Assembly: GCF_004153455.1 (NCBI RefSeq)
Contig: NZ_SDQE01000001.1
Location: 558,001 to 622,000, forward strand
Reading direction: 5' to 3'
Length of the DNA stretch: 64,000 nt
Source of the DNA: Allopusillimonas ginsengisoli
GTDB lineage: Bacteria; Pseudomonadota; Gammaproteobacteria; Burkholderiales; Burkholderiaceae_B
Shown here: positions 36,865-45,070 of the stretch, piece after piece
How positions within the stretch are numbered: position 1 is the stretch's first letter
Layout of the letters: each line of letters begins with the position of its first letter
Notes under the pieces: generated by a model
What the model was told of the DNA's origin: nothing
Databases searched by the model: none
What the model saw: the letters and a program-made list of their open reading frames with translations, nothing else
Made by a program: the position numbers and the translations under genes

Positions 36865-37698
36865 ATGTCTGATATTAAATCCACCTCCGCCAACGAGACG
36901 CCAGCCATTGAGCTGACTGGCTCCATTGCATTTCGCACAGGCGAGCAGAACTGGGGCAGCCAGCGCCGCATGGCACTGCTGGGCGCCATCGCACAAGAAG
37001 GCTCGATCAGCGCTGCGGCGCGTAAAGTGGGTCTGAGCTACAAAGCCGCCTGGGATGCGGTCGATACAATGAACAATCTCGCCGGCGAGCCCCTGGTCAT
37101 GCGCACCACGGGCGGCAGGCATGGCGGCGGGGCCACCCTCAGCGAACGGGCCGTCGAGCTGCTGAATCTGTTCGACAGACTCAACCGCGAACACCAGCGT
37201 TTTTTAGCGCAACTGGCACACAGTGGCAGCGTGCCTACCCACAATCTAGAGCTCATACAACACATCATGATCCAGACATCCGCACGCAATAATCTTTCCG
37301 GCACCGTTGCCAGCGTCAAACACGGCGCTGTCAACGACGAGATCATTCTTAATATCGCACCCGGGCTGGACATCGTTGCCAACATCACCAGCGAAAGCGC
37401 CCGCAGCCTCGACCTGGAACCCGGCCGTCGCGCCCTCGCCTTTATCAAGGCCTCTTCCATCATCGTCGGCAAATCTGACGACGGCATCAAATTGTCTGCC
37501 CGCAACCAGTTGGCCGGGCGCATCAGCGAAGTCAAGGAAGGCGCAGTCAACGCCGAGGCACGCATCGAATTGCCGTCCGGCCAGGTGCTGGTCGCCGTGC
37601 TCACCATGGAAAGCCTGTCCAAGCTCGCCCTCAAGGCTGGCGACGAGGTCTATGCCATCTTCAAGGCATCCAGCGTGATGTTGGGCGTGACGGATTGA
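36865..37698 (+). CDS. modE: Molybdate-responsive transcriptional regulator ModE
   Basis: 277-residue ModE with an N-terminal winged helix (LLGAIAQEGSISAAARKVGL, then SYKAAWDAVDTMNNLAGEPL, about residues 35-75) and the GRHGGGATLSERAVELL wing. Two tandem TOBE/Mop domains bind molybdate: one begins TSARNNLSGTVASVKHGAVN (about 142), the other LSARNQLAGRISEVKEGAVN (about 210). Length and order match E. coli ModE (262). It probably represses both molybdate operons of the window through the boxes at 27318 and 45914. It is monocistronic; an 8-bp inverted repeat TACGACTG/CAGTCGTA (36805-36845) lies in its upstream region. Confidence 0.94.
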   Translation: MSDIKSTSANETPAIELTGSIAFRTGEQNWGSQRRMALLGAIAQEGSISAAARKVGLSYKAAWDAVDTMNNLAGEPLVMRTTGGRHGGGATLSERAVELLNLFDRLNREHQRFLAQLAHSGSVPTHNLELIQHIMIQTSARNNLSGTVASVKHGAVNDEIILNIAPGLDIVANITSESARSLDLEPGRRALAFIKASSIIVGKSDDGIKLSARNQLAGRISEVKEGAVNAEARIELPSGQVLVAVLTMESLSKLALKAGDEVYAIFKASSVMLGVTD

Positions 37699-37745
37699 TA
37701 TTGCCTGCCGCTACTTCGCGGTCGAGGACAACTCTGCGTGCGGCT

Positions 37746-38672
37746 CTAGGCAAAGATGTCTTCGATCCGCTTGGCGTCCAACAAGTTTAACGACCATGCA
37801 TGCAGTTGCTGTACATCGGCGTGCTCAAGCCGCGCTTTGAAGGGCTGCGGCAGGTGGCCAAACTTGCGTGCCAACTGACTTAAAAGCGTTTGCCGCATGC
37901 CCTTCTGCAACCCGATCCGCTCGCCATCATGGAGGGCGCAGTCGATCATATCCTTGACATCAACTAACGCCTGCTCGCGGCGTTCGGCGGCTAGGCGTAA
38001 TTCCTCATCGGAGCACATCGTCTCCAGACACTTGAGCGCTTCCTTAACGGGCGGATAGGTAATGGCATTCATGGCAGCCTCGTTCAGATTGTGCAACAGG
38101 CAGGCAATCCAGGCACGCAGTGGCGCGGGTAACTTGCGTAGCCTTTCAGCCTTGCGTAACTCGATTATATGCACTTGCAGCGCAGGGTCCAATTGCACCC
38201 GCGGGCGCTTCTGGTCGCGCAGCGTAAAGCGCCAGCTGGCCTGGTAAGGGTGTTTGTCAAACAGATCGTGGACCAGCAGGCTGATGCCGATGGCCGGTTT
38301 GAGCTGCTGGTAGTCCTGGCCCGCCTGCAATTGGCCGGCCAGGGTGCGCGCTACGCCGTAGATATTGCGCTGAGGCCAATGCAAATAACGTCGCAACTGC
38401 ATTTCCACGCCCACCCGCTGGCCCTGAGCATCTTCGGCCAGAATGTCCAGCACAACGTTTTTGCCCGTTAAATCGGCCGGCAGGATATGTGGATTCAACA
38501 CGCGCTGCACCACGATGGGCGACGCGGGATACAACACAGCGTTGATCAGGTCCGTCAGCAGCGGAAGGTGGTTGGCGAACAGTGTCTTAAAAACCACGTC
38601 ATTGCATAGAGACAGGCGAGGCGCGGGCTCCTTGGGGATATCGGCCACTGGGGTCGGAAAGGCGGACGGCAT
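37746..38672 (-). CDS. Rpn-family recombination-promoting nuclease / PD-(D/E)XK transposase-like protein
   Basis: 308-residue member of the PDDEXK_2 / Rpn (YhgA-like) family, Mg-dependent DNA endonucleases linked to recombination. The N-terminal core reads LSLCNDVVFKTLFANHLPLL, with NPHILPADLTGKNVVLDILA holding the catalytic Asp and RVGVEMQLRRYLHWPQR holding the E-x-Q of the active site. The C-terminal part is helical and charged (RREQALVDVKDMIDC). Such genes are scattered and mobile. It stands alone on the minus strand beside modE. Confidence 0.85.
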   Translation of the reverse strand: MPSAFPTPVADIPKEPAPRLSLCNDVVFKTLFANHLPLLTDLINAVLYPASPIVVQRVLNPHILPADLTGKNVVLDILAEDAQGQRVGVEMQLRRYLHWPQRNIYGVARTLAGQLQAGQDYQQLKPAIGISLLVHDLFDKHPYQASWRFTLRDQKRPRVQLDPALQVHIIELRKAERLRKLPAPLRAWIACLLHNLNEAAMNAITYPPVKEALKCLETMCSDEELRLAAERREQALVDVKDMIDCALHDGERIGLQKGMRQTLLSQLARKFGHLPQPFKARLEHADVQQLHAWSLNLLDAKRIEDIFA

Positions 38673-38789
38673 GTCTGCAAGTCATCGGATTCGAAAGCAT
38701 GCAATGTAGGACAGGTGAACTACGAAGAAAATTGGGCAAACTTGCCCGAGTGGGCGGAAAGTGTCGTACAGGAATGGTCAACAGCCCTT

Positions 38790-40042
38790 CTAATCTCGGT
38801 AGAAATCGATTAGTTCAAAGACGCGACTCACATCCGCGTCGTTGTTATAGATATGGAAGGCGAACCGCAGTTGCCCCTTTCGGATCGAAAATGCAACCTG
38901 CTCGCTACGAAGGTAGGCCGCCAATCGGTTGATGGCCTCATCGTCCGAAAAATCATGGCCGCCTTTTCCCAGCGCGCCGACGGTGACTATATGGGATAGA
39001 TGAGGAGAGTCCGGCATCACTGAAACATTCAGGCCGCGCTGACTGAGGCCCACCGCAAAGCTGCGCGCGAGCGCCAGTACATGCGGCTCGATAACTTCTT
39101 TGCCAATTGAAAGCAGCATGTCCAGCGATGCGTTTGCCGCGTATGCTCCCGCCAACGGATAACTACCCAACTCAAAGCGATGTGCGCCGACGGCCAAGCG
39201 ATAGTCCCCCAGACCTCCCTCGGAATGCTGGCCGGTCGCCATGTCGACACCGGTACGAGACAAATAGGCTGGCTGAAGACGCTCTGCCAGACTCTTTCGG
39301 CAGTACAGAAAGCCGGATCCATACAGGCCCAACAGCCCTTTGCTTGTGGAGGTAGCCAAACAGTCAAACAAATCTGTGTTGGCATCCAGACTCAGGATGC
39401 CTGCTGACTGAACAGCATCGACCAAGAAACATACCCCTCGTGCGCGAGTCACAGCACCTATGGCACGCAGATCGGTTCTGGTGCCGGGCGCAAAGTTCAC
39501 TGAAGCTGCCGTCACGATCTTCGTTCTTTCATCAATTGCATCAATCATTGCCTGAGCGTCAATTGCGCCATTTCGAGGCTCAACCATGCGCAAGACGACA
39601 CCACGCCTTTCCAGATGCCGCCAGGGGTATAAATTGTTGGGATGTTCTAGCTCAGCGGTCAGTACAACGTTATCGCCTTCCCGCCAGTCGAAGGCATTGG
39701 CGATACAGTTGACCCCATCCGACACATTGCGCGAAAAGGCAATCTCCACCGGGTCTGCATTGATAAGCCGGGCGAATTTTTCCCTTGCCTGAAATACCTG
39801 CTCTTCATGCTCCGACCTAGACGCCCCCGCGGCCTCCATTAGATCCAGATAGTATCGACTGCGGCGCGCGTATCACGAGAAATAATTCCTTTCTCGCAAA
39901 CGCTGAGATAAGTGAGTCTTTCCAACACAGGAAACCTCGCACGAGCCGCTGCAGCAAGAGCATCTGTATCAAAAGACGCATCAACCCCGTCGCCGCCGGT
40001 AAGGGTAGACGCTATATTCGAAATCGTACTCAAGTCAATCAC
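38790..40042 (-). pseudogene. Class V aminotransferase-fold PLP enzyme, frameshifted
   Basis: Two adjoining minus-strand frames together make one PLP-dependent class V aminotransferase (cysteine desulfurase/kynureninase-like). The N-terminal piece (39839-40042) runs FPVLERLTYLSVCEKGIISR and ends in a stop; the C-terminal piece (349 codons to 38790) continues at YYLDLMEAAGASRSEHEEQ. Family members read through this point, so about one base is missing near 39850-39858. The PLP lysine is in ATSTSKGLLGLYGSGFLYC and the cofactor Asp in LVDAVQSAGILSLD, so the active site is intact apart from the frameshift. It could be a recent lesion, an assembly error, or a reinitiating gene starting at ATG 39839. 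Confidence 0.72.
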
Positions 40043-40090
40043 CCCTCAACATGTAATACGCGTACAAGAGGGCACTATATTGCGAAGGTC

Positions 40091-40118
40091 TGCGCGGCAC
40101 AAGCTGTTATGCCGCGCA
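40091..40118 (-). repeat. Inverted repeat / stem-loop in the gap downstream of the winged-helix gene
   Basis: TGCGCGGC (40091-40098) and GCCGCGCA (40111-40118) form a perfect 8-bp stem with a 12-base loop. It lies between the stop of the winged-helix gene (40203) and the start of the aminotransferase relic (40042), both read leftward. It may end the upstream transcript, but no U-tract follows on the minus strand. Confidence 0.45.
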
Positions 40119-40202
40119 TAAGTTCAAACTGACCTTCTCGCTTGGGTGGCCGCTATGCTGTAGTCAGGACCGGTATTACTTTGCTCTGCATACCAGCCGG
40201 CC

Positions 40203-40985
40203 CTAACCCTGCTCCTGGGTCAGCAGCAAATCGATCTGCGCTTTTAGGCGCTGCTTGTCGTCTGCATAAAAAGGGGTAGGAATTGCCAACCAAGCCTTTC
40301 GACCTCCTGGCAGTCTGACGGGAATGCTGTCCATGCCGGCATCCAACCACAATGGTGTCGGTACTGGAGAAAGTGAAGCGAAGGCGCCCGCTGCCAGCGA
40401 CGTCCGCCCAGAGGCGTCGTCACTGAGCGCCGTTGCGGCCGTCACGCCGTTGTCGGAATTGACTGTGAGATCTGTCGAAAGCGTAACGACGTCAGAGGAT
40501 GCGCCGTTGTTGCTGCTGTAATCCGCGTACTCGACTGACTTCAGAAACGCCGCCAAAGCAACCTCGGCAGCGATGGGGTTGAACCCCCGTTTGATAAGGT
40601 CTGATCTCAGGGCGTCAGTCGACGTCGTGAGCTTTTTATATCTGGCCAGCAACTCTGCATAGAGCGGAGGATTGCGCAAAAATTGCACAAGCCGCGACTT
40701 GCGTTGCACCTCTTCGCGTGCGAGCAAGAATTGCTCAAACCCTTCCGTCACGCGAATACGCCCATCCTCTGGCTTTTCCAGCAACCCAAAATACTTTGCA
40801 CTTGCCAGTGCTTGCAGCGCCGCCCCGTTATTGGCTCCTTTGTACCCCATGTGCTGCGCAACAGCTTCCGTCGGAGCAGCGCGCGAACCCTCGACGTCAT
40901 ACACATTGCGAACTCGATCAACGGCCTCCTCCAGCGAGATAGAAGGCGCTCGCGGGCTTCTTTTACGGGATGAGTTTACTTCCAT
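40203..40985 (-). CDS. Uncharacterised protein with predicted winged-helix N-terminus
   Basis: I do not recognise a named family. From the ATG at 40985 it has 260 residues. Residues about 15-80 look like a winged helix (ISLEEAVDRVRNVYDVEG, GYKGANNGAALQALASAKYF, GLLEKPEDGRIRVTEGFEQF). A helical block spans 90-145 and a Ser/Thr/Ala-rich, probably disordered linker 150-205. The C-terminal cap VRLPGGRKAWLAIPTPFYAD is followed by an amphipathic helix. The cap looks conserved and the linker not, suggesting a two-ended adaptor or regulator. It diverges from the HTH + nucleotidyltransferase pair across 204 bases with palindromic sites, so shared control is possible. Confidence 0.6.
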   Translation of the reverse strand: MEVNSSRKRSPRAPSISLEEAVDRVRNVYDVEGSRAAPTEAVAQHMGYKGANNGAALQALASAKYFGLLEKPEDGRIRVTEGFEQFLLAREEVQRKSRLVQFLRNPPLYAELLARYKKLTTSTDALRSDLIKRGFNPIAAEVALAAFLKSVEYADYSSNNGASSDVVTLSTDLTVNSDNGVTAATALSDDASGRTSLAAGAFASLSPVPTPLWLDAGMDSIPVRLPGGRKAWLAIPTPFYADDKQRLKAQIDLLLTQEQG

Positions 40986-41141
40986 GGTTATACTTTCCGC
41001 ATCCGAAATTAAACTGAGTTTAATTAATTTTAACTCGAATATAGCCAAGGCGAAGCGTTAATTCATCATTCGTAAACTTATAATTTAGCATAACCAATCC
41101 ATTCACTAATCGCGAATCCGAGATATTGACGATGAAAAAAC

Positions 41142-41165
41142 AATATCGTACGATATTCGCGAATA
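41142..41165. promoter_or_regulatory. Overlapping palindromic operators in front of the HTH + nucleotidyltransferase pair
   Basis: A perfect 16-bp palindrome AATATCGTACGATATT (41142-41157) overlaps a perfect 12-bp palindrome TATTCGCGAATA (41154-41165), 25 bases before the ATG at 41190. A further TCGCGAA copy occurs near 41110. The region is AT-rich and lies between two divergent genes. Palindromes at a toxin-antitoxin promoter usually bind the antitoxin; here the HTH protein or the divergent winged-helix protein is the natural candidate (inference). Confidence 0.55.
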
Positions 41166-41189
41166 ACGAATACCACAGTCGAGCCATCC

Positions 41190-41711
41190 ATGAAACAGCT
41201 TTTGCTGCGCCCGCAGGACCTTGTCGTCGCGATCCAGTTCGCCATCCATCATGACATGCCCTTTACTTTCGCCCAGCTTGGTCAGGCATTGCATATGTCA
41301 GCCTCAGAAGCACATGGCGCCTCCAAACGGGCGCTCCTGTCCAGATTGCTATTGCAAGATGGAACAGCAGTCCGGGCCAATCGCACGGCACTGCTGGAGT
41401 TTCTTATGTATGGCGCCTCATACGCTTTCCCGGCCAAGCCTGGCGCGGTAATCAGAGGTATGCCAACTGGGGCGTCCGCGCCGCCACTGTATGACCAATT
41501 CCTGCAGGCCGGCATGTTGCCCACCGTCTGGCCATATCCCGAAGGTTCTGTACTCGGGCAATCGATCGCGCCGTTATATCCAAATGCTCCCGATGCCTGC
41601 AGGGAAGACAACGGGCTCTACCACATCCTTGCTGCGTTCGACGCCATCCGTTGCGGTGCTGCACGCGAACGCGAGGCGGGGATTAACTTTATCAAAAGTG
41701 CACTCCTATGA
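41190..41711 (+). CDS. HTH-domain protein, partner of the adjacent nucleotidyltransferase (candidate antitoxin)
   Basis: 173 residues, no named family recognised. An N-terminal helix-turn-helix is visible (DLVVAIQFAIHHDMPFTFAQ, then LGQALHMSASEAHGASKRAL, residues about 10-50), followed by a conserved-looking block: LEFLMYGASYAFPAKPGAVI, then RGMPTGASAPPL, and near the C-terminus LGQSIAPLYPNAPDA. It overlaps the next gene by 4 bases (ATGA), so the pair is translationally coupled. A DNA-binding small protein coupled to a nucleotidyltransferase is the AbiEi/AbiEii (type IV toxin-antitoxin) layout. The toxin-antitoxin role is inference. Confidence 0.65.
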   Translation: MKQLLLRPQDLVVAIQFAIHHDMPFTFAQLGQALHMSASEAHGASKRALLSRLLLQDGTAVRANRTALLEFLMYGASYAFPAKPGAVIRGMPTGASAPPLYDQFLQAGMLPTVWPYPEGSVLGQSIAPLYPNAPDACREDNGLYHILAAFDAIRCGAAREREAGINFIKSALL

Positions 41712-42391
41712 GTTTTGATCCTAACTTGACAGCAGTGGAAGCAGCCGTGGAGGCATTGGGGAAGCTAGCAGACGACTTCCTGCTCATAGGTGGATGTGCT
41801 GTCGGGTTGCTCGTCACCGAGCCCGCCGTCACGTCCATCCGGCCAACGACAGATGTCGATATGCTTACCGAAGCAACGCCACTCTCCGACTACTACGCGT
41901 TGTGCGCTCGTCTGAAAGAGCGCGGCTTCAGGGAAGATCAGGGTGACGTAATCTGTCGCTGGATCAAAGATTCCATAATCATTGATGTCGTACCTGCAGA
42001 CGAAGCCATCCTCGGATTTACGAATACTTGGTACGCTCCGGCAGCACAATCCTCAAACAATATGCGTTTGCCAAGTGGCAAGCACGCAAATGTTATTTCC
42101 GCCCCCTACTTTTTAGCGACCAAACTTGAAGCTTTCGCCTCACGCGGAAATGGAGACTTCATGCATCATGACATGGAAGATATCGTAACGGTCATTGACG
42201 GACGCGCATCCATCATTCAAGAAGTGATCCAGTCTGACACCAAATTGCGCAGCTTTCTGCAAGATGAATTTGAAGCACTCTTGGCCAACGCAACGTTCAT
42301 TGAGCGGCTGCCATGGCTGATATCGCCAAATCAATCAAACGCTCGTCATATGCTCGTCCTGGAACGCCTGCAACAGTTGGCTGGTTTTTGA
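41708..42391 (+). CDS. Nucleotidyltransferase-fold protein, AbiEii-like (candidate toxin)
   Basis: 227 residues. The nucleotidyltransferase active-site pattern is present: FLLIGGCAVGLLV (GG at about residues 29-30), PTTDVDML (two acidic residues at about 49-51), and a third carboxylate in IIIDVVPAD near 95. The downstream segment YFLATKLEAFASRGNGDFMH, then DMEDIVTVIDGR, matches the helical block of AbiEii/DUF1814-like proteins. Such enzymes transfer nucleotides to tRNA or proteins and often act as toxins. It begins on the last bases of the HTH gene (ATGA). All three predicted metal-binding acids are kept, so it should be active. The target is unknown. Confidence 0.7.
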   Translation: MSFDPNLTAVEAAVEALGKLADDFLLIGGCAVGLLVTEPAVTSIRPTTDVDMLTEATPLSDYYALCARLKERGFREDQGDVICRWIKDSIIIDVVPADEAILGFTNTWYAPAAQSSNNMRLPSGKHANVISAPYFLATKLEAFASRGNGDFMHHDMEDIVTVIDGRASIIQEVIQSDTKLRSFLQDEFEALLANATFIERLPWLISPNQSNARHMLVLERLQQLAGF

Positions 42392-42603
42392 ACACACGGT
42401 GCTGCACGCGACCGCGAAGCAGGGCCAACATCCTGGAAGAGCCCCACTCTCTACACTTGGCCCGGTCTCAAATCGCGTCACAATTTTTACTCCCCCGCCT
42501 GCCCGTTTGCTGCAACACTACTTCCTGAGCATCACTAACGAACTGACGGCATGGATCGCGTCGTGTACGACCGGGCTTGTGCCGCCTCCGGAGGTAGAAA
42601 GCG

Positions 42604-43401
42604 ATGACGCAAGAGAAAGATCTTCAAACCGACGATGCCGCATCCGCCATGGACACTCCGCCGGTCGTGTCTCCCGAGGCGTGGGAAGCTGCGCGGCAAA
42701 AGCTGCTTGTGGAGGAAAAGGCGATGACCCGCGCCAAAGATGCGCTGGCGGCCAGGCGGCGTCGGATGCCGTGGATGCGGGTGGATAAGGCCTATGCATT
42801 CGAAGGTTCCAATGGAACGCTTAGCCTGCCGGATCTGTTCGACGGCAGGCATCAACTGATTGTTTACCGGGCTTTTTTCGAGCCTGGCGTATATGGCTGG
42901 CCCGAGCATGCCTGCCGGGGCTGCTCAATGGTGGCGGATCAGGTGGCGCATCTTGCCCATCTCAACGCCCGAGATACCAGCCTTGTGTTCCTGTCGCGCG
43001 CGCCCCAAGCCGACATTGCCCGCCTGAAAGCACGCATGGGCTGGGATATCCCATGGTTCACCATCACAGACAGCTTCGATACTGATTTCGGTGTGGATGA
43101 ATGGCACGGCACAAATGTCTTTTATCGAGATGGCGGCCAGATATTCCGAACCTATTTTCTCAATAATCGGGGCGATGAACAGATGGGCGGGACCTGGAAT
43201 TACCTGGACATTACCCCACTGGGTCGGCAGGAAACCTGGGAAGACTCGCCGAAAGGCTATCCACAAACGCCGCCCTATAAATGGTGGAACTGGCACGACA
43301 GCTATGTCCCAGGCGCCGCCCCTGACCCAAAATGGGTCGAGGTGTCAGATGCGGGGGACGCAGCCATGAATCAATCTTTGCTAGGGAAGCATCACCTCTA
43401 G
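42604..43401 (+). CDS. DUF899 family (thioredoxin-like) protein
   Basis: 265-residue member of DUF899, a thioredoxin-fold family of unknown role. The blocks are EEKAMTRAKDALAARRRRMP, then DGRHQLIVYRAFFEPGVYGW. Next comes a C-x2-C motif in HACRGCSMVAD (about residues 103-113), SRAPQADIARLKARMGWDIP, and the C-terminal WNYLDITPLGRQE and WWNWHDSY blocks typical of the family. The C-x2-C suggests redox activity (inference). The gene has a good GGAGG ribosome binding site and stands alone; no clear partner is adjacent. Confidence 0.88.
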   Translation: MTQEKDLQTDDAASAMDTPPVVSPEAWEAARQKLLVEEKAMTRAKDALAARRRRMPWMRVDKAYAFEGSNGTLSLPDLFDGRHQLIVYRAFFEPGVYGWPEHACRGCSMVADQVAHLAHLNARDTSLVFLSRAPQADIARLKARMGWDIPWFTITDSFDTDFGVDEWHGTNVFYRDGGQIFRTYFLNNRGDEQMGGTWNYLDITPLGRQETWEDSPKGYPQTPPYKWWNWHDSYVPGAAPDPKWVEVSDAGDAAMNQSLLGKHHL

Positions 43402-43549
43402 CGCCCTTGCAGCATTTACCAGGCGCCCCTTCTTACCAGTCCGTATCAGCGCCGGAAAAAGAAGAAGAAGACGCCTGGCCAGCGCGGCCTGCGTTAGCCC
43501 ATAACAACTATCCATATTTCATAGCAGTGTACGTGAATGGGAACATCCC

Positions 43550-44293
43550 TCACGCCATCATAGGCACCGGCCCTTCGCAGGACTCCCAGGCAGACGTCTG
43601 CTGTGCCACCAGTTCAGCGGGCTTACAATCACCCACAATGCCACCGTCACGTATCTGAAAAACATGATCCGCCAGCACGAGCACATCCTGTGGATCGTGA
43701 GTAATGAGAATGGTGGGAATATCCAGTTGAGCCTGCAGCCCCGCCAGCTCCTCGCGCATACGCCTGCGCAGGCCTACATCCAGGGCCGCCAGGGGCTCAT
43801 CCAGCAACAACAAGCGCGGATTGACCGACAATGCCCGCGCCAGCGCCACGCGCTGCCGCTGCCCACCGGAAATCTCCGACGGATAACTGCCCAATATTGC
43901 CCGCAACTCAAACGCATCCACCCAGCGCTGGGCAGAGGCCGGCAGATCACGCCGCCGAGCCGGGTTCAACAGCCCCCGGGTCAGTCCAAAACCAATATTC
44001 TGCGCCACCGTCAGATGTGGGAAAAGACCATAATCCTGCTGCAAATACCCCAACCTGCGCGCCTGCGGTGATAAGTAAATGCCGCCAGACTCATCGTAAA
44101 GCGTTGCGCCATTGACCACGATATGGCCGCGCTGAGGCCGCAGCAAGCCTGCGATTGCCCGTATCGTCAGCGACTTGCCCGCCCCCGAAGGACCAAACAG
44201 CGCAATCCGCCGCGCATCCGACTTCAACGCCACATCCAGCGTGAAGGATCTTGCTCCCGCACTGACCTCGCGGTAAATCTCCAGATCTATCAT
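43550..44293 (-). CDS. modC: Molybdate ABC transporter ATP-binding protein, short ModC
   Basis: ATPase of the molybdate importer: Walker A LFGPSGAGKSLTIRAIAGLL, signature EISGGQRQRVALARALSVNP, Walker B LLLLDEPLAALD and H-loop ILITHDPQDVLVLAD. It has 247 residues, against about 350 for E. coli ModC, because the C-terminal TOBE/Mop domain that senses molybdate is absent; the frame ends soon after the ATPase core. Its start overlaps the modB stop (ATGA). It is the only ModC in the window and may also serve the ATPase-less modA-modB-modD locus at 25871-27259. Confidence 0.9.
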   Translation of the reverse strand: MIDLEIYREVSAGARSFTLDVALKSDARRIALFGPSGAGKSLTIRAIAGLLRPQRGHIVVNGATLYDESGGIYLSPQARRLGYLQQDYGLFPHLTVAQNIGFGLTRGLLNPARRRDLPASAQRWVDAFELRAILGSYPSEISGGQRQRVALARALSVNPRLLLLDEPLAALDVGLRRRMREELAGLQAQLDIPTILITHDPQDVLVLADHVFQIRDGGIVGDCKPAELVAQQTSAWESCEGPVPMMA

Positions 44294-44979
44294 GGTCCGA
44301 ACTCCTGCAGCCCCTTCATGCGCGCCCGACGCGGCACCAATACGCTTGCAATCAACAGCACCGCCACACAGGTTATCGAGGTTACCAGCACCAGGGTATT
44401 GGCCAGCGCATCGTCGCCCGCCTGCACTGCTTCGTAAATCGCAATGGATAACGTTTGCGTACGCCCCGGGATACTGCCTGCCACCATCAGTGTTGCGCCG
44501 AACTCACCCAGCGCTCGCGCAAAGGCCAGCAACACCCCGGCAAGAATGCCGCGCATCGCCAGCGGCAAGGTAACGCGAAAAAAAATCGCCCACGACCCCA
44601 GCCCCAGCACGCGCGCCCCATTTTCCAGGGACTGATCCACATCTTCGAACGCCGCGCGCGCCGCCTTCAATACCATGGGGAACGCCACCACCGTGGCGGC
44701 AATCACCGCACCTTGCCACGTAAACACCAGCTCAATTCCGAACCCCTTGAGCCATTGTCCCAGCCATCCACGCCTGCCCAACAGGACCAGCAAGTAATAC
44801 CCCATTACCGTCGGCGGCAACACCATAGGCAGCGTCAGAATGGAGTCGATCACATCGCTCCAGCGCGACTGCCAGCGCGCCAGCCCATAGGCAATGACAA
44901 TACCCAGCACCGCCGCAAACAGCGTTGCCCACCCGGCAACCTTCAAGGACAACAGCAGCGGAACCCACAAACCTGTCAT
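44290..44979 (-). CDS. modB: Molybdate ABC transporter permease ModB
   Basis: 229-residue inner-membrane permease with five to six hydrophobic helices. LPMVLPPTVMGYYLLVLLGR is the classical ModB block and SLENGARVLGLGSWAIFFRV the EAA loop, followed by ARALGEFGATLMVAGSIPGR. It lies between modA (91 bases upstream) and modC (4-base overlap). It transports molybdate across the inner membrane with ModC and ModA. It is more canonical than the ModB-like protein at 25871. Confidence 0.95.
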   Translation of the reverse strand: MTGLWVPLLLSLKVAGWATLFAAVLGIVIAYGLARWQSRWSDVIDSILTLPMVLPPTVMGYYLLVLLGRRGWLGQWLKGFGIELVFTWQGAVIAATVVAFPMVLKAARAAFEDVDQSLENGARVLGLGSWAIFFRVTLPLAMRGILAGVLLAFARALGEFGATLMVAGSIPGRTQTLSIAIYEAVQAGDDALANTLVLVTSITCVAVLLIASVLVPRRARMKGLQEFGP

Positions 44980-45070
44980 AAACGAAATGCCACGGACAAT
45001 TGCCCGTGGCGAACCTTATAAAACACCTACTGAACAGCCTGGCGGCGGCCGGCTGGCCTCAAACACCCGC

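Noticed and set aside
42392-42603. Possible small gene between the nucleotidyltransferase and DUF899 genes
   Set aside because: No frame with a credible start or similarity; only the DUF899 ribosome binding site was seen.
43402-43549. Possible coding frame downstream of the DUF899 gene
   Set aside because: Short plus-strand frames here carry no ribosome binding site and resemble nothing.
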